Shown here: positions 10,039 through 18,919 of the stretch, piece by piece
How positions within the stretch are numbered: the stretch's first letter is position 1
Layout: each line of letters begins with the position of its first letter
Assembly: GCF_008297955.1 (NCBI RefSeq)
Contig: NZ_VTPY01000002.1
Span: 310,001-374,000, forward strand
From: Billgrantia pellis
GTDB lineage: Bacteria; Pseudomonadota; Gammaproteobacteria; Pseudomonadales; Halomonadaceae
Direction of reading: 5' to 3'
DNA: 64,000 nucleotides
Notes under the pieces: generated by a model
Databases searched by the model: none
Seen by the model: only the letters and a program-made list of their open reading frames with translations
Told to the model about the DNA's origin: nothing
Translations under genes and position numbers: made by a program

Positions 10039-10938
10039 TCAGGTGAACCAGATACGGGGGGGATGGGGAGGAGAATCGATCATCAGCGGCCTGAGACAGG
10101 CCCAGGCCTGCTGGCAAAGTTCCCAGGCCTCGTTACGCTCATGCCCGAGATAGCGCAGCAACAGCACGCCATGGCGCACGGTCACCGCCCAGCGCGGGTT
10201 CGGCGTTATCGCGTCACGCAATGCCTCGACGGCCAGGGCTTCATCGTCGAGGCCCGCGGCCCACAGGGTGGCCTGCACGCTGGCGCCACCCTGCCCCCAG
10301 TGCCCCTTGAAGCGCGGGTGTGCCGGGTCGAGCGGCTGGCGCTCCAGCCACAATGGCTTGCCATCGCGATACAGCCGAAAGCGCTGCTCGATGCAGCCCG
10401 ACACGTAGGGCAGCCGGCTCGCCGGCCGGCCCAGCGCCAGCACCTCCCAGCCCAGGCAACGCGCATCGTCGGCCAGCTCGATGGCCGTGTGCTGCTCACC
10501 GCACGAGCCATCGAAGGCAATGGTCTCCTGGGGCAGCCACTCGAGCACTCCCCCCGACGCCACCTGCAACTCGGTACGCTGGGACCAGGCCACACCATGG
10601 CTGTCGGCACGATAGAGCTTGTTGGCCGCAGGCGTCGTCACCAACGCACGAGCACCCGATTCGACCTGAACCGAGACGTGCAACACATCGCCGCTTACCA
10701 GCCCTCCGGGTGGATGCAGCAGGTAGACATGGCACGAGCCCTCATGCCCCTCGGGATAGAAAGGCCGCTGCACCCGCAGCGGGCCCTGATGACGAGCCCG
10801 CACCAGGCGGGTGGCCCCCTGGCGCCGGTCGAAGCCGAGCTCCAGCGATGCCACCCAGCGGCGGCCGGCATCGAAGCGGTGACCGGAAGCACAGGGCGGC
10901 AGCAGTGTCTTGGCGTCGAAACGAGCCGTCATTGGCAT
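10039..10938 (-). CDS. ureD: Urease accessory protein UreD (UreH)
   Basis: UreD binds the apo-urease trimer and recruits UreF and UreG for nickel loading. The 299-residue sequence shows the family's WVASLELGFDRRQGATRLV, HPPGGLVSGD and TTPAANKLYRA elements. The start at 10938 (MPMTARF) has AGAAGG five bases upstream; an ATG six bases further in is the alternative. It is the first gene of the ureDABC unit, and a sigma-54-like promoter lies about 55 bases upstream. Confidence 0.96.
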   Translation of the reverse strand: MPMTARFDAKTLLPPCASGHRFDAGRRWVASLELGFDRRQGATRLVRARHQGPLRVQRPFYPEGHEGSCHVYLLHPPGGLVSGDVLHVSVQVESGARALVTTPAANKLYRADSHGVAWSQRTELQVASGGVLEWLPQETIAFDGSCGEQHTAIELADDARCLGWEVLALGRPASRLPYVSGCIEQRFRLYRDGKPLWLERQPLDPAHPRFKGHWGQGGASVQATLWAAGLDDEALAVEALRDAITPNPRWAVTVRHGVLLLRYLGHERNEAWELCQQAWACLRPLMIDSPPHPPRIWFT

Positions 10939-10990
10939 CGGCCTTCTGCAACAGGATTCGGCCTCTTCACCGAGGCTTTGCCCTATTCAT

Positions 10991-11006
10991 GGCAACCGCT
11001 GTACCA
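10991..11006 (-). promoter_or_regulatory. Sigma-54-type promoter of ureDABC
   Basis: On the minus strand the sequence TGGTACAGCGGTTGCC matches the -24/-12 consensus TGGCACG-N4-TTGCW, with correct GG-to-GC spacing and an intact TTGC. It lies about 50-70 bases before the ureD start. An NtrC-like palindrome sits about 85 bases further upstream. Identified by eye only. Confidence 0.65.
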
Positions 11007-11084
11007 GAACGGTGAAATGCAGAAAAAACGAATACAATTCATTGGGTTATTTTGCATACAGCCACACCTGCAAGAGTCAGCTTC

Positions 11085-11099
11085 GCACCAGATTGGCGC
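11085..11099. promoter_or_regulatory. NtrC-like site upstream of ureD
   Basis: GCACCAGATTGGCGC fits the GCACC-N5-GGTGC pattern of NtrC sites with one mismatch in the second half-site. It is centred about 95 bases upstream of the sigma-54-like element, a normal enhancer distance. Confidence 0.5.
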
Positions 11100-11204
11100 A
11101 CGAAAGCCAGCGCGGCGCACAGTTTCTGCGCATGAGCGCCTGATGATCCTCTGGCCACGGCCCAGAACGGTGCAGGAGTGAATTCCTGACCTTTGGCAAA
11201 ACGG

Positions 11205-11903
11205 CTATACCGTCAGGTGTTCCTTGATCAGCGCATCGGACAGCTCGCCGATCGCGCCCTTGGCCACCGGCCGGCCGCGATCCATGATCGCGAAGCGATC
11301 GGCATACTTGCGCGCGAAAGGCAGCTTCTGCTCCACCAGCAGCACGGTCAGCCCATCCTCGGCGATCAGCTTGCGAATCACCTCGCCGATCAGGGTGACG
11401 ATATTGGGCTGGATGCCCTCCCCCGGCTCGTCAAGAATCAGCAGGCGTGGCTCGATCACCAGCGCCCGACCGATGGCCAACTGCTGCTGCTGGCCACCCG
11501 AGAGATCGCCACCCCGACGGTGCTTCATCTCCTCGAGCACCGGGAAGAGTTCAAAGATGCGCTCCGGGATGGTGCGCCGACCGTCACCCCGGGCCGCCAG
11601 GCCGGTGCGCAGGTTCTCCTCCACGGTCAACAGCGGAAAGATCTGCCGCCCCTGGGGCACATAACCGATCCCCAGCCGCGAGCGATCCTCCACCCGCCGC
11701 TTGGTCAGCTCCACATCGTCGGCATAGCGGATGCTGCCGGAGGCCACCGCCACCTCACCCATGATCGCCTTCATCAGGGTGGTCTTGCCCACCCCGTTGC
11801 GTCCCATCACGCAGGTGCACTGGCCCGCCGGCACGCTCAGGTCGAGGTCCCACAGGGTGTGGCTCTCGCCATAGAACTGATTGAGCTTGTCGATTTCGAG
11901 CAT
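11205..11903 (-). CDS. urtE: Urea ABC transporter ATP-binding protein UrtE
   Basis: One of two cytoplasmic ATPases of the UrtABCDE high-affinity urea importer. The 232-residue protein has Walker A GRNGVGKTTL near residue 35, signature LSGGQQQQLAIGRAL and Walker B LLILDEPGEGIQP. The family-specific opening MLEIDKLNQFYGESHTLWDL and the EGIQPNIV stretch distinguish UrtE from LivF. Its ATG overlaps the urtD stop (TGATG). The 266 bases to ureD hold the ure promoter region. Confidence 0.96.
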   Translation of the reverse strand: MLEIDKLNQFYGESHTLWDLDLSVPAGQCTCVMGRNGVGKTTLMKAIMGEVAVASGSIRYADDVELTKRRVEDRSRLGIGYVPQGRQIFPLLTVEENLRTGLAARGDGRRTIPERIFELFPVLEEMKHRRGGDLSGGQQQQLAIGRALVIEPRLLILDEPGEGIQPNIVTLIGEVIRKLIAEDGLTVLLVEQKLPFARKYADRFAIMDRGRPVAKGAIGELSDALIKEHLTV

Positions 11904-12742
11904 CAGATCGCCTCCTCCTCGGCTTCGGCGCCCAGGTAGACCTCGACCACCCGCGGGTCGCTCGACACCTGGTCCATACTGCCCTCGGCCAGCACGCTAC
12001 CCTGATGCAGCACCGTCACCTTGCGTGCGATGGAACGCACGAAACCCATGTCGTGCTCTACCACGACGACCGACTGCTTGCCGGCAAGTCCGGTCAGCAG
12101 CTCGGCGGTACGCTCCATCTCCTGCTCGGTCATCCCCGCCACCGGCTCGTCCACCAGCAGCAGCCGTGGCCGTTGCATCAGCAGCATGCCGATCTCCAGC
12201 CACTGCTTCTGGCCGTGGGAGAGAATGCCCGCCTGACGCCCGCGCAGCTCGGCCAGGCCGATGGTCAGCAGCACCTCGTCGATGCGATCGCGAATCTCGC
12301 CGTTCATGCGTGCCGTGAGCGTGGGCAGGATACGTTTATCGGCAGCCATCGCCAGCTCCAGATTCTCGAATACCGTGAGCGCCTCGAACACCGTGGGCTT
12401 CTGGAACTTGCGGCCGATGCCGAGGCTGTCGATCTGCGGCTCGTTCATGGTCAGCAGGTCGTGGCGACTGCCGAACCACACCTTGCCGCTATCGGGCCGG
12501 GTCTTGCCGGTGATGATGTCCATCATGGTGGTCTTGCCGGCCCCGTTGGGTCCGATGATGCAGCGCAGCTCGCCGTCGTCGATGGTCAGGTTCAGGTCGT
12601 TGATCGCCTTGAAGCCGTCGAAGCTTACCGTGACGTCTTCGAGGTAGAGAATCGGCCCGTGGCGCACGTCGACCGGCGACTCGACGGGCACCAGGAAATC
12701 GAAGACCCGATCGCGGCTAGCCAGGGAACTCAGAAGGCTCAT
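11903..12742 (-). CDS. urtD: Urea ABC transporter ATP-binding protein UrtD
   Basis: The partner ATPase of UrtE, 279 residues. It has Walker A GPNGAGKTTMMD, signature LSHGQKQWLEIGM (LSHGQ variant common in UrtD/LivG-type proteins) and Walker B LLLVDEPVAGM. An N-terminal extension of about 30 residues precedes the ATPase fold, as in other UrtD proteins. It overlaps urtC by four bases and urtE by one. Confidence 0.96.
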   Translation of the reverse strand: MSLLSSLASRDRVFDFLVPVESPVDVRHGPILYLEDVTVSFDGFKAINDLNLTIDDGELRCIIGPNGAGKTTMMDIITGKTRPDSGKVWFGSRHDLLTMNEPQIDSLGIGRKFQKPTVFEALTVFENLELAMAADKRILPTLTARMNGEIRDRIDEVLLTIGLAELRGRQAGILSHGQKQWLEIGMLLMQRPRLLLVDEPVAGMTEQEMERTAELLTGLAGKQSVVVVEHDMGFVRSIARKVTVLHQGSVLAEGSMDQVSSDPRVVEVYLGAEAEEEAI

Positions 12743-13878
12743 GCCGCAGCCTCCTTGGCGGAAAACGAAGCGTCACTGTCACCACTGCGGCGCAGCCGCA
12801 GCGCCAGCAGCCCTGCCACGCCACGCGGCAGAAACACCGTGACCAGCACGAACAGCCCGCCCAGGGCGAACAGCCAGGCGTCGGGCATCACGCCGGTGAA
12901 CACCGTCTTGGCGTAGTTGACCAGGATCGCCCCGATCACCGCGCCGTATAGGGTCGCACGACCGCCCAGCGCCACCCACAGCACGATCTCGATGGAGAAC
13001 AGCGGCGAGAACTCGCTGGGGTTGATGATGCCTACCTGAGGCACATAGAGTGCCCCGGCCAGGCCCGCCAGCATGGCCGAGACCACGAACACGAACAGCT
13101 GAAAGCGCTCGACCCGGTAGCCGAGGAAACGCGTGCGCGCCTCGGCGTCGCGGGTCGCCACGCACACCCGGCCCAGCTTGCTGGTAACGATGGCACGGCA
13201 CAACACATAGCCCAGCGCCAGCGCCACGCCGGTGGCCAGGAACAATCCCAGCCGGGTATCGCTGCTGCGCAGGTTGAAGCCGAGGATCTCGCGGAAGTCG
13301 GTCAGCCCATTGTTGCCGCCGAAGCCCATCTCGTTGCGGAAGAAGGCCAGCATCAGGGCGAAGGTCAGCGCCTGGGTGATGATCGACAGGTAAACCCCGG
13401 TGACCCGTGAGCGAAACGCCAGGAAGCCGAACACCAGCGCCAGCGCTCCCGGTACCAGCAGCACCATCAGGAAGGCGAACCCAGCCATGTCGAAGCCATG
13501 CCAATACCATGGCAGGCTGTCCCAGTTGAGGAACACCATGAAGTCGGGCAGCACTGGGTGGCCATAAACGCCGCGGTCGCCGATCTGGCGCATCAGGTAC
13601 ATGCCCATGGCATAGCCGCCCAGGGCGAAGAAGGCGCCATGGCCCAGGCTGAGGATACCGAGATAGCCCCACACCAGGTCCACCGCCACCGCCAGCAGGG
13701 CGTAGCTCAGGTACTTGCCGAATAAGTTAACGGTATAAGCACTGGCATGGAGCGGATGCCCCGCCGGCACGGCCACGTGCAGCAGCGTCACCAGGGCCAT
13801 CGTCGCCAGCAGCACGCCGAGAAAAATCAGCGTCGAGCGTTCGCCAAACGGCCTCATCAGCCACGATCTCGATTGCAT
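12739..13878 (-). CDS. urtC: Urea ABC transporter permease UrtC
   Basis: A 379-residue LivM-type permease with about ten hydrophobic segments. Family markers include YLGILSLGHGAFFALGGYAMGMYLMRQ in two runs, the loop GVYGHPVLPDFMVFLNWDSLPWYW in the first third and GRVCVATRDAEARTRFLGY. It would form the channel with UrtB. It begins three bases after the urtB stop and overlaps urtD. Confidence 0.95.
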   Translation of the reverse strand: MQSRSWLMRPFGERSTLIFLGVLLATMALVTLLHVAVPAGHPLHASAYTVNLFGKYLSYALLAVAVDLVWGYLGILSLGHGAFFALGGYAMGMYLMRQIGDRGVYGHPVLPDFMVFLNWDSLPWYWHGFDMAGFAFLMVLLVPGALALVFGFLAFRSRVTGVYLSIITQALTFALMLAFFRNEMGFGGNNGLTDFREILGFNLRSSDTRLGLFLATGVALALGYVLCRAIVTSKLGRVCVATRDAEARTRFLGYRVERFQLFVFVVSAMLAGLAGALYVPQVGIINPSEFSPLFSIEIVLWVALGGRATLYGAVIGAILVNYAKTVFTGVMPDAWLFALGGLFVLVTVFLPRGVAGLLALRLRRSGDSDASFSAKEAAA

Positions 13879-13881
13879 GGA

Positions 13882-15516
13882 TCAGCCCTCCGCCGCCCGG
13901 CCCTTCTGCGGGAAGAGTCCGCGGGGGCGCTTTTGAATGAACAGGATGATGAACACCAGCACGATGATCTTGGCCATCACGGCACCGGCCCAGGGTTCCA
14001 GCACCTGGTTGATCACGCCGAGCGACAGCCCCGCCACCAGCGTGCCCCACAGGTTCCCCACCCCGCCGAAGACCACCACCATGAAGGAGTCGATGATGTA
14101 GTTCTGGCCCAGGTTGGGACCCACGTTGGTGAGCTGGGACAGCGCCACGCCGGCCAGCCCCGCCACCCCGGAGCCCAGGGCGAAGGTCAGGATGTCGACC
14201 CGCGTGGCGCGGATGCCCATGGAGCGTGCCATGGCACGGTTCTGGGTCACCGCCCGCACCTCCAGGCCGAGCCGGGTGCGACGCATGATTAGTATCAACG
14301 CGGCGAACATCACCAGGGCGAAGCCGAGTACCACCATCCGGTTGAGCGTGAGAGAAAGCGCATCGTTGATGGCGATGGAGCCGCTCATCCACTCCGGCGT
14401 GACGACGGTGCGGTTGAGCGGCGAAATGACGGTGCGCACCAGCTGCTGCAGGATCAGGCTGATGCCGAAGGTGGCCAAGAGCGTTTCCAGCGGCCGTCCT
14501 TTCAGGAACTGGATGACGCCGCGCTCGATGGCAATACCTGCCAATGCCGCGACCAGGAAGCCGGCGGGAATCGCCAGGATCAAGGCCAGCCCCGGCTGGC
14601 CCGGCAGCCATTGCTGCATGGCCCAGGTGGTGTAGGCGCCGAGCATGATCAGCTCGCCGTGGGCCATGTTGATCACGCCCATCACGCCGAAGGTAATGGC
14701 CAGGCCGATGGCGGCGAGTACCAGCACCGAACCCAGCGACAGGCCGAAGTAGAGCGTCTCGACCGCACGGTTGACCTTGAGCTTCTGCTCGATGCCGCTC
14801 AAGGCGCGCCTGGCCTCCTCGGCCAGTACAGGCCCGTCATCCGCCGCCGCGCGGCTCTCTACCGCGCCCGACGCCGCGCGAGCAAGCGCCACCCGCACGC
14901 GGGGGTGCAGGCTGCCGCGCAAATCGTCTATCGCCTCGACCTCGCCCTGCTCCAGGCGGTAGATGGCGAGCGCCTGGAGCAGCCGCTCTTTCACTCGCGC
15001 ATCCGGCTCCGCCTCGATCACCTCGGCCAGGGGGCCGGCCAGGTCGCCGTCGACCTCGCCCAGCAACCGCTCGGCGGATGCGCGGCGCAACCCGACATCG
15101 GCGGCATAGAGATCGACCACGGCGATGGCGCTGCGCAGTTGGTTGCGCAGCGCGTTATTGATGCCGATGCGGTCCAGGTCGCGGCGCGACATCTCGCCCA
15201 GAGCCTCGCCGGTCAGGGCGTCCTCGACCGGCCACTGGCGGCCCGCGTTGTCGAGCACCACCACGAAGCGGCCATCGTCGGTGCGCTGCAAGCGACCATC
15301 GAGCAGGGCCTGGAGCCAGCCCCGGGCGCGAGGGTCGTCGCTGCGCACGATGGCCTCGATGGCTTCGCCCTTGGCGGCAAACGACGACACGTCCAGCGCC
15401 GCAAGAAGCGCCTGTGCCGTTGTATCGTCGGACCTTTCGGCGTCCTGCGCGGATGCGGGAGTGGCCAACGTAGACCAAGTGCGAGCGTGAGGGCAAGGAC
15501 GAGAACCATCCGCCAC
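13882..15516 (-). CDS. urtB: Urea ABC transporter permease UrtB, apparent N-terminal frameshift
   Basis: The permease domain (LivH type, VMGVINMAHGELIMLGAY) fills the C-terminal 300 residues. It is preceded by the helical periplasmic domain typical of UrtB, including MSRRDLDRIGINNALRNQ. The mature N-terminus follows TPASAQ, an AxA-type signal-cleavage site, but no signal peptide exists in this frame. A convincing one, MVLVLALTLALG, lies in another frame starting at ATG 15509. A missing base near 15465-15490 would join them. The coordinates given use an in-frame GTG at 15516, whose N-terminus (MADGSRPCPHART) does not look natural. Sequencing error or genuine lesion cannot be told apart here. 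Confidence 0.88.
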   Translation of the reverse strand: MADGSRPCPHARTWSTLATPASAQDAERSDDTTAQALLAALDVSSFAAKGEAIEAIVRSDDPRARGWLQALLDGRLQRTDDGRFVVVLDNAGRQWPVEDALTGEALGEMSRRDLDRIGINNALRNQLRSAIAVVDLYAADVGLRRASAERLLGEVDGDLAGPLAEVIEAEPDARVKERLLQALAIYRLEQGEVEAIDDLRGSLHPRVRVALARAASGAVESRAAADDGPVLAEEARRALSGIEQKLKVNRAVETLYFGLSLGSVLVLAAIGLAITFGVMGVINMAHGELIMLGAYTTWAMQQWLPGQPGLALILAIPAGFLVAALAGIAIERGVIQFLKGRPLETLLATFGISLILQQLVRTVISPLNRTVVTPEWMSGSIAINDALSLTLNRMVVLGFALVMFAALILIMRRTRLGLEVRAVTQNRAMARSMGIRATRVDILTFALGSGVAGLAGVALSQLTNVGPNLGQNYIIDSFMVVVFGGVGNLWGTLVAGLSLGVINQVLEPWAGAVMAKIIVLVFIILFIQKRPRGLFPQKGRAAEG

Positions 15517-15649
15517 GAACCCCTCGTTGCTGCGTGCATGGGCTCGCTGTCTTCGGCGGCGCTGCCGGCCCTCGCCCCGGCCGTCACTGGCCAGGGCACG
15601 GGGGGATATCTCATCGGAGCGTTCCTCGGAATCGTGAAGAAGGCGTGCT

Positions 15650-15672
15650 CCCCCGCTGCCGAGCAGCGGGGG
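15650..15672. other. Stable hairpin between urtA and urtB
   Basis: A perfect 10-bp GC-rich stem (CCCCCGCTGC / GCAGCGGGGG) with a CGA loop lies 12 bases after the urtA stop and has no U tract. Such hairpins after a binding-protein gene usually protect the upstream mRNA or partly attenuate, giving more UrtA than permease. That role is inferred from position. Confidence 0.6.
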
Positions 15673-15683
15673 CCATGCAGGGC

Positions 15684-17030
15684 TTACTCGGCGAGCGCCG
15701 CTTCGGCCTCTTCGGCAGCGGTGCTGCCGCCGCAGCGGCCGTTGGCCACGTTGAAGTTGCCGCACTCCATGGGCTTGCGCCAGTCAGCGATCAGGTCACG
15801 CGAGCCCGGCAGGTAGTCGGACCAGGCATCGCCGGCCACGGTGGAGGGCGTCTGCCATACGATGTCGAACTGGCCGTTGTCCTGTACCTCGCCGATCAGC
15901 ACCGGCTTGGTGATGTGGTGGTTGGGCATCATCGCCGCATAGCCGCCGGTCAGGTTGGGAACGGTCACGCCGATGATGGCCTCCTTGACCGCATCGACGT
16001 CGGTGGTGCCGGCCTTGCGCACCGCCTCGGCCCACATGTTGAAGCCGATGTAGTGCGCCTCCATGGGATCGTTGGTCACCGCCTCCTCGTCGCCGGTGTA
16101 GTCGATCCAGGCGTCGATGAAGTCGTAGTTGGCGTCGGTGTCCACGCTCATGAAGTAGTTCCAGGCGGCCAGGTGACCCACCAGCGGGCCGGTATCGATG
16201 CCGGAGAGTTCCTGCTCACCCACCGAGAAGGCGATGACCGGAATGTCGGCGGCGTCGATGCCCTGGTTGGCCAGCTCGCGATAGAACGGTACGTTGGCGT
16301 CGCCGTTGATGGTCGAGACCACCGCGGTCTTCTTGCCCTCGCTGCCGAAGCGGCGCACCTCGGCGACGATGTTCTGCCAGTCAGAGTGACCGAACGGCGT
16401 GTAGTTGATCATGATGTCCTCGTCGGCGATGCCGTGCTCCTCCTTGAGGAAGGCTTCGAGGATACGATTGGTGGTGCGCGGGTAGACGTAATCGGTGCCG
16501 AGCAGCGCAAAGCGCTCCACGCCCACCTCGTTGAGCAGGTATTCCACCGCCGGGATGGCCTGCTGGTTGGGTGCCGCCCCGGTATAGAAGACGTTCTCGG
16601 AGGATTCCTCGCCCTCATACTGCACCGGATAGAACAGCAGGCCGTTGAGCTCCTCGAACACCGGCAGCACGGCCTTGCGCGACACCGAGGTCCAGTTGCC
16701 GAACACCACGTCCACCTCGTGCTGCTCGAGCAGCTCGCGGGCACGCTCGGCGAACAGCGGCCAGTTGGAGGCCGGATCGACCACCACCGCCTCGAGCTGG
16801 CGACCCAACAGGCCGCCCTGCTCGTTCTGCTGCTCGATCAGCATCTCCACGGCGTCCTTGAGAGCCGATTCACTAATGGCCATGGTACCGGACAGCGAAT
16901 GCAGGATACCCACCTTGATGGGGTCTTCCTGGGCCAGCGCCGGGCTGGTCGCACCGAGAGCAACCGCAGAGAGCAGAGCGGCAACCCCGGAGCGAAGCGG
17001 GAAAGGCATGATGCGACGGGAAGCGTTCAC
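15684..17030 (-). CDS. urtA: Urea ABC transporter substrate-binding protein UrtA
   Basis: The periplasmic urea receptor, 448 residues. A signal peptide of about 33 residues ends ATSPALAQ, then the mature start DPIKVGILHSLSGTMAISE is diagnostic for UrtA/FmdD-type type I binding proteins. Conserved blocks NWTSVSRKAVLPVFEE and YPVQYEGEESS follow. It is first in the urtABCDE operon, with a strong GGAGG-type leader and a sigma-54-like promoter about 100 bases upstream, and is followed by a hairpin that may raise its expression. Confidence 0.97.
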   Translation of the reverse strand: MNASRRIMPFPLRSGVAALLSAVALGATSPALAQEDPIKVGILHSLSGTMAISESALKDAVEMLIEQQNEQGGLLGRQLEAVVVDPASNWPLFAERARELLEQHEVDVVFGNWTSVSRKAVLPVFEELNGLLFYPVQYEGEESSENVFYTGAAPNQQAIPAVEYLLNEVGVERFALLGTDYVYPRTTNRILEAFLKEEHGIADEDIMINYTPFGHSDWQNIVAEVRRFGSEGKKTAVVSTINGDANVPFYRELANQGIDAADIPVIAFSVGEQELSGIDTGPLVGHLAAWNYFMSVDTDANYDFIDAWIDYTGDEEAVTNDPMEAHYIGFNMWAEAVRKAGTTDVDAVKEAIIGVTVPNLTGGYAAMMPNHHITKPVLIGEVQDNGQFDIVWQTPSTVAGDAWSDYLPGSRDLIADWRKPMECGNFNVANGRCGGSTAAEEAEAALAE

Positions 17031-17121
17031 TCGAACCTCCTTGCGCCCTCCTGCAGGAGGGACTTGTTGTGAAGTTCATACGCGACCGGTCGTGGTCGCG
17101 CAGCACTAGGCTTCATGCCTA

Positions 17122-17137
17122 TGCAATGCTTGCGCCA
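17122..17137 (-). promoter_or_regulatory. Sigma-54-type promoter of urtABCDE
   Basis: Minus-strand TGGCGCAAGCATTGCA matches TGGCACG-N4-TTGCW at the invariant GG and GC positions and with full TTGCA. The predicted transcript starts near 17110, about 80 bases before urtA. The 356-base gap from 17031 to 17386 also holds NtrC-like sites and the tct terminator. Confidence 0.72.
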
Positions 17138-17213
17138 TCGTGAGCCGAAATCGGAGGAGCCTTTTATGAACAGTTAATTACGCTTGACTCACTATCACCA
17201 AAAACCTTCCGAC

Positions 17214-17293
17214 GCACCGAGATCGTGCAATGGATGAGCCCCTATTGCGCCGGCAGGGAAAGTCCGCACCGACAGGGCGCACCAGGCCGGTGC
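17214..17293. promoter_or_regulatory. Cluster of three NtrC-like sites upstream of urtA
   Basis: Three dyads of the form GCACC-N5-GGTGC are present: GCACCGAGATCGTGC (17214-17228), GCACCGACAGGGCGC (17266-17280) and a perfect GCACCAGGCCGGTGC (17279-17293). They lie about 80-170 bases upstream of the sigma-54-like promoter, where an NtrC enhancer is expected. This points to induction of urea uptake under nitrogen limitation. Confidence 0.65.
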
Positions 17294-17302
17294 ATCTCTC
17301 CA

Positions 17303-17336
17303 AACGAAAACAGGGGCGCCGATCACGGCGCCCCTG
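17303..17336 (-). terminator. Terminator of tctCBA
   Basis: A perfect 11-bp stem (CAGGGGCGCCG / CGGCGCCCCTG, loop ATCA) at 17311-17336 is followed on the minus strand by TTTTCGTTTGG. It lies 50 bases beyond the tctA stop. Confidence 0.85.
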
Positions 17337-17386
17337 GTGGCGGTAGTTATTGACCCAGTCTTCTCTCCCGGGTCAGCCAAGTGGTC

Positions 17387-18919
17387 TCAGTCACCCTCCG
17401 GATTGCCGGCCGCGGCCGCAGTCGTCACCTTCATACGGCGACGCAGGATCGGCCCGACGAGGTAAGGCAGGATCAGCCCCAGGCCGGCGAACACCCACAG
17501 CCCGACCGCCAAGCCGCTGTTCCAGAGAATGGTCCAATCGCCATCGGATATGTCCATGGCATGGCGCAGGTTCTTCTCCATCTCCGGTCCCAGCAGTAGG
17601 CCGAGGATGATCGGCACCAGCGGAATCTCGAGCTTGCGCAACACATAGCCGGCAACGCCGAAGGCCACCATGAAGTAGAGGTCGAAGGTGGTATTGCTGA
17701 TCGAGTAGATGCCAACGAAGGCAATCATCGTTACGCACGGCAGCAGGTACATCGGCGGTACCGACAGCAGCTTGACGAAGATTCCTACCAGCGGAATGTT
17801 GAGCAGCAGCAGTAGAAAGTTGCCGATCAGCAGTGCCGCAATCACGCCCCACACGATGTCCGCGTTCTGGGTGAACATCAGCGGCCCGGGGGTGATGTTG
17901 AGCGAGATCAGCAGCGCCAGCAGCACCGCCGTGGTGCCGCTGCCCGGCACGCCCAGCGTCAGCATGGGCACCAGGGCACCGCTCGAGGCACCGTTGTTGC
18001 CCGCCTCGGGGCCGGCCACGCCGCGTGGGTCGCCTTCGCCGAAGTAGCCCTTCTTGCCCACCACCTTCTTCTCGAGGGTGTAACCGATGAAGCTGCCCAG
18101 CGATGCCCCGGCACCGGGAAGCACGCCGGCAATGAAGCCGAGGATGCCGCCGCGTACGCTCGATGGCAGGATGTTGCGAATGTCGGCCCAGCTCAGCTTG
18201 AGCTTGTTGACCGCCATCTTCTTCTTACCGCTGCCGGCGCGCTCCTCAATGAAGAAGAGCAATTCCGAGATGGCGAACAGCCCGACAATGGCGATGATGA
18301 AATCGATGCCCTCGTAGAGTTCCAGGGTGCCGAAGGTGTAGCGCTGCACACCGGTGGAGTCGATGCCCACGGTGGCCACCATCAGTCCGAGGCAGGCCGC
18401 CACCACCGTCTTGATCGGATTCTTGCCGGTGATGCCGCCCAGGGTGGCAAAGGCCAGCAGGAACAGGGCGAAATACTCGGCGGGTCCGAAGGTCAGGGCA
18501 AAGCGTGCCAGCACCGGCGCCAGCAGGATCAGACCCACCGTGGCGATCAGGCTACCGATGAAGGAAGCGATGGCGGAGATCGCCAACGCCTCGGCGGCCT
18601 TGCCCTTCTGTGCCATGGGATAGCCGTCGAGACAGGTCATCATGGCCGGCTCGTCGCCGGGTATATTGAGCAGGATTGACGAAATCCGCCCACCGTACAT
18701 CGCTCCGGCATAGACCGCCGTGAGCATGATCAGCGCGGTCTCCGGAGCGAGCCCCAGGGAGAAGGCCAGCGGGATCAGGATGGCCACACCGTTGGCCGGC
18801 CCGAGGCCCGGCAGCGCGCCGATCAAGGTGCCCAGGAAAGCCCCCATCAGGGCGAACAAAAGGTTATGCGGGGCGAGCGCCACCCCAAAGCCATCGATCA
18901 GAAAGCCGAGGGTTTCCAT
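17387..18919 (-). CDS. tctA: Tripartite tricarboxylate transporter large permease TctA
   Basis: This 510-residue protein has about 11-12 membrane spans. It carries TctA landmarks: GTLIGALPGLGPANGVAILIPLAF near the N-terminus, split over two spans, and GVLPGAGASLGSFIGYTLEKK, plus EGDPRGVAGPEAGNNGA. It is the main translocation subunit of a secondary, binding-protein-dependent carboxylate importer. Its ATG overlaps the tctB stop by one base. Substrate (citrate, tartrate, other di- or tricarboxylate) cannot be deduced from sequence. Confidence 0.95.
   Translation of the reverse strand: METLGFLIDGFGVALAPHNLLFALMGAFLGTLIGALPGLGPANGVAILIPLAFSLGLAPETALIMLTAVYAGAMYGGRISSILLNIPGDEPAMMTCLDGYPMAQKGKAAEALAISAIASFIGSLIATVGLILLAPVLARFALTFGPAEYFALFLLAFATLGGITGKNPIKTVVAACLGLMVATVGIDSTGVQRYTFGTLELYEGIDFIIAIVGLFAISELLFFIEERAGSGKKKMAVNKLKLSWADIRNILPSSVRGGILGFIAGVLPGAGASLGSFIGYTLEKKVVGKKGYFGEGDPRGVAGPEAGNNGASSGALVPMLTLGVPGSGTTAVLLALLISLNITPGPLMFTQNADIVWGVIAALLIGNFLLLLLNIPLVGIFVKLLSVPPMYLLPCVTMIAFVGIYSISNTTFDLYFMVAFGVAGYVLRKLEIPLVPIILGLLLGPEMEKNLRHAMDISDGDWTILWNSGLAVGLWVFAGLGLILPYLVGPILRRRMKVTTAAAAGNPEGD

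Noticed and set aside
15534..17072. A 512-codon plus-strand frame opposite urtA
   Set aside because: It mirrors urtA codons and has no recognisable domain; urtA is unmistakable on the other strand.
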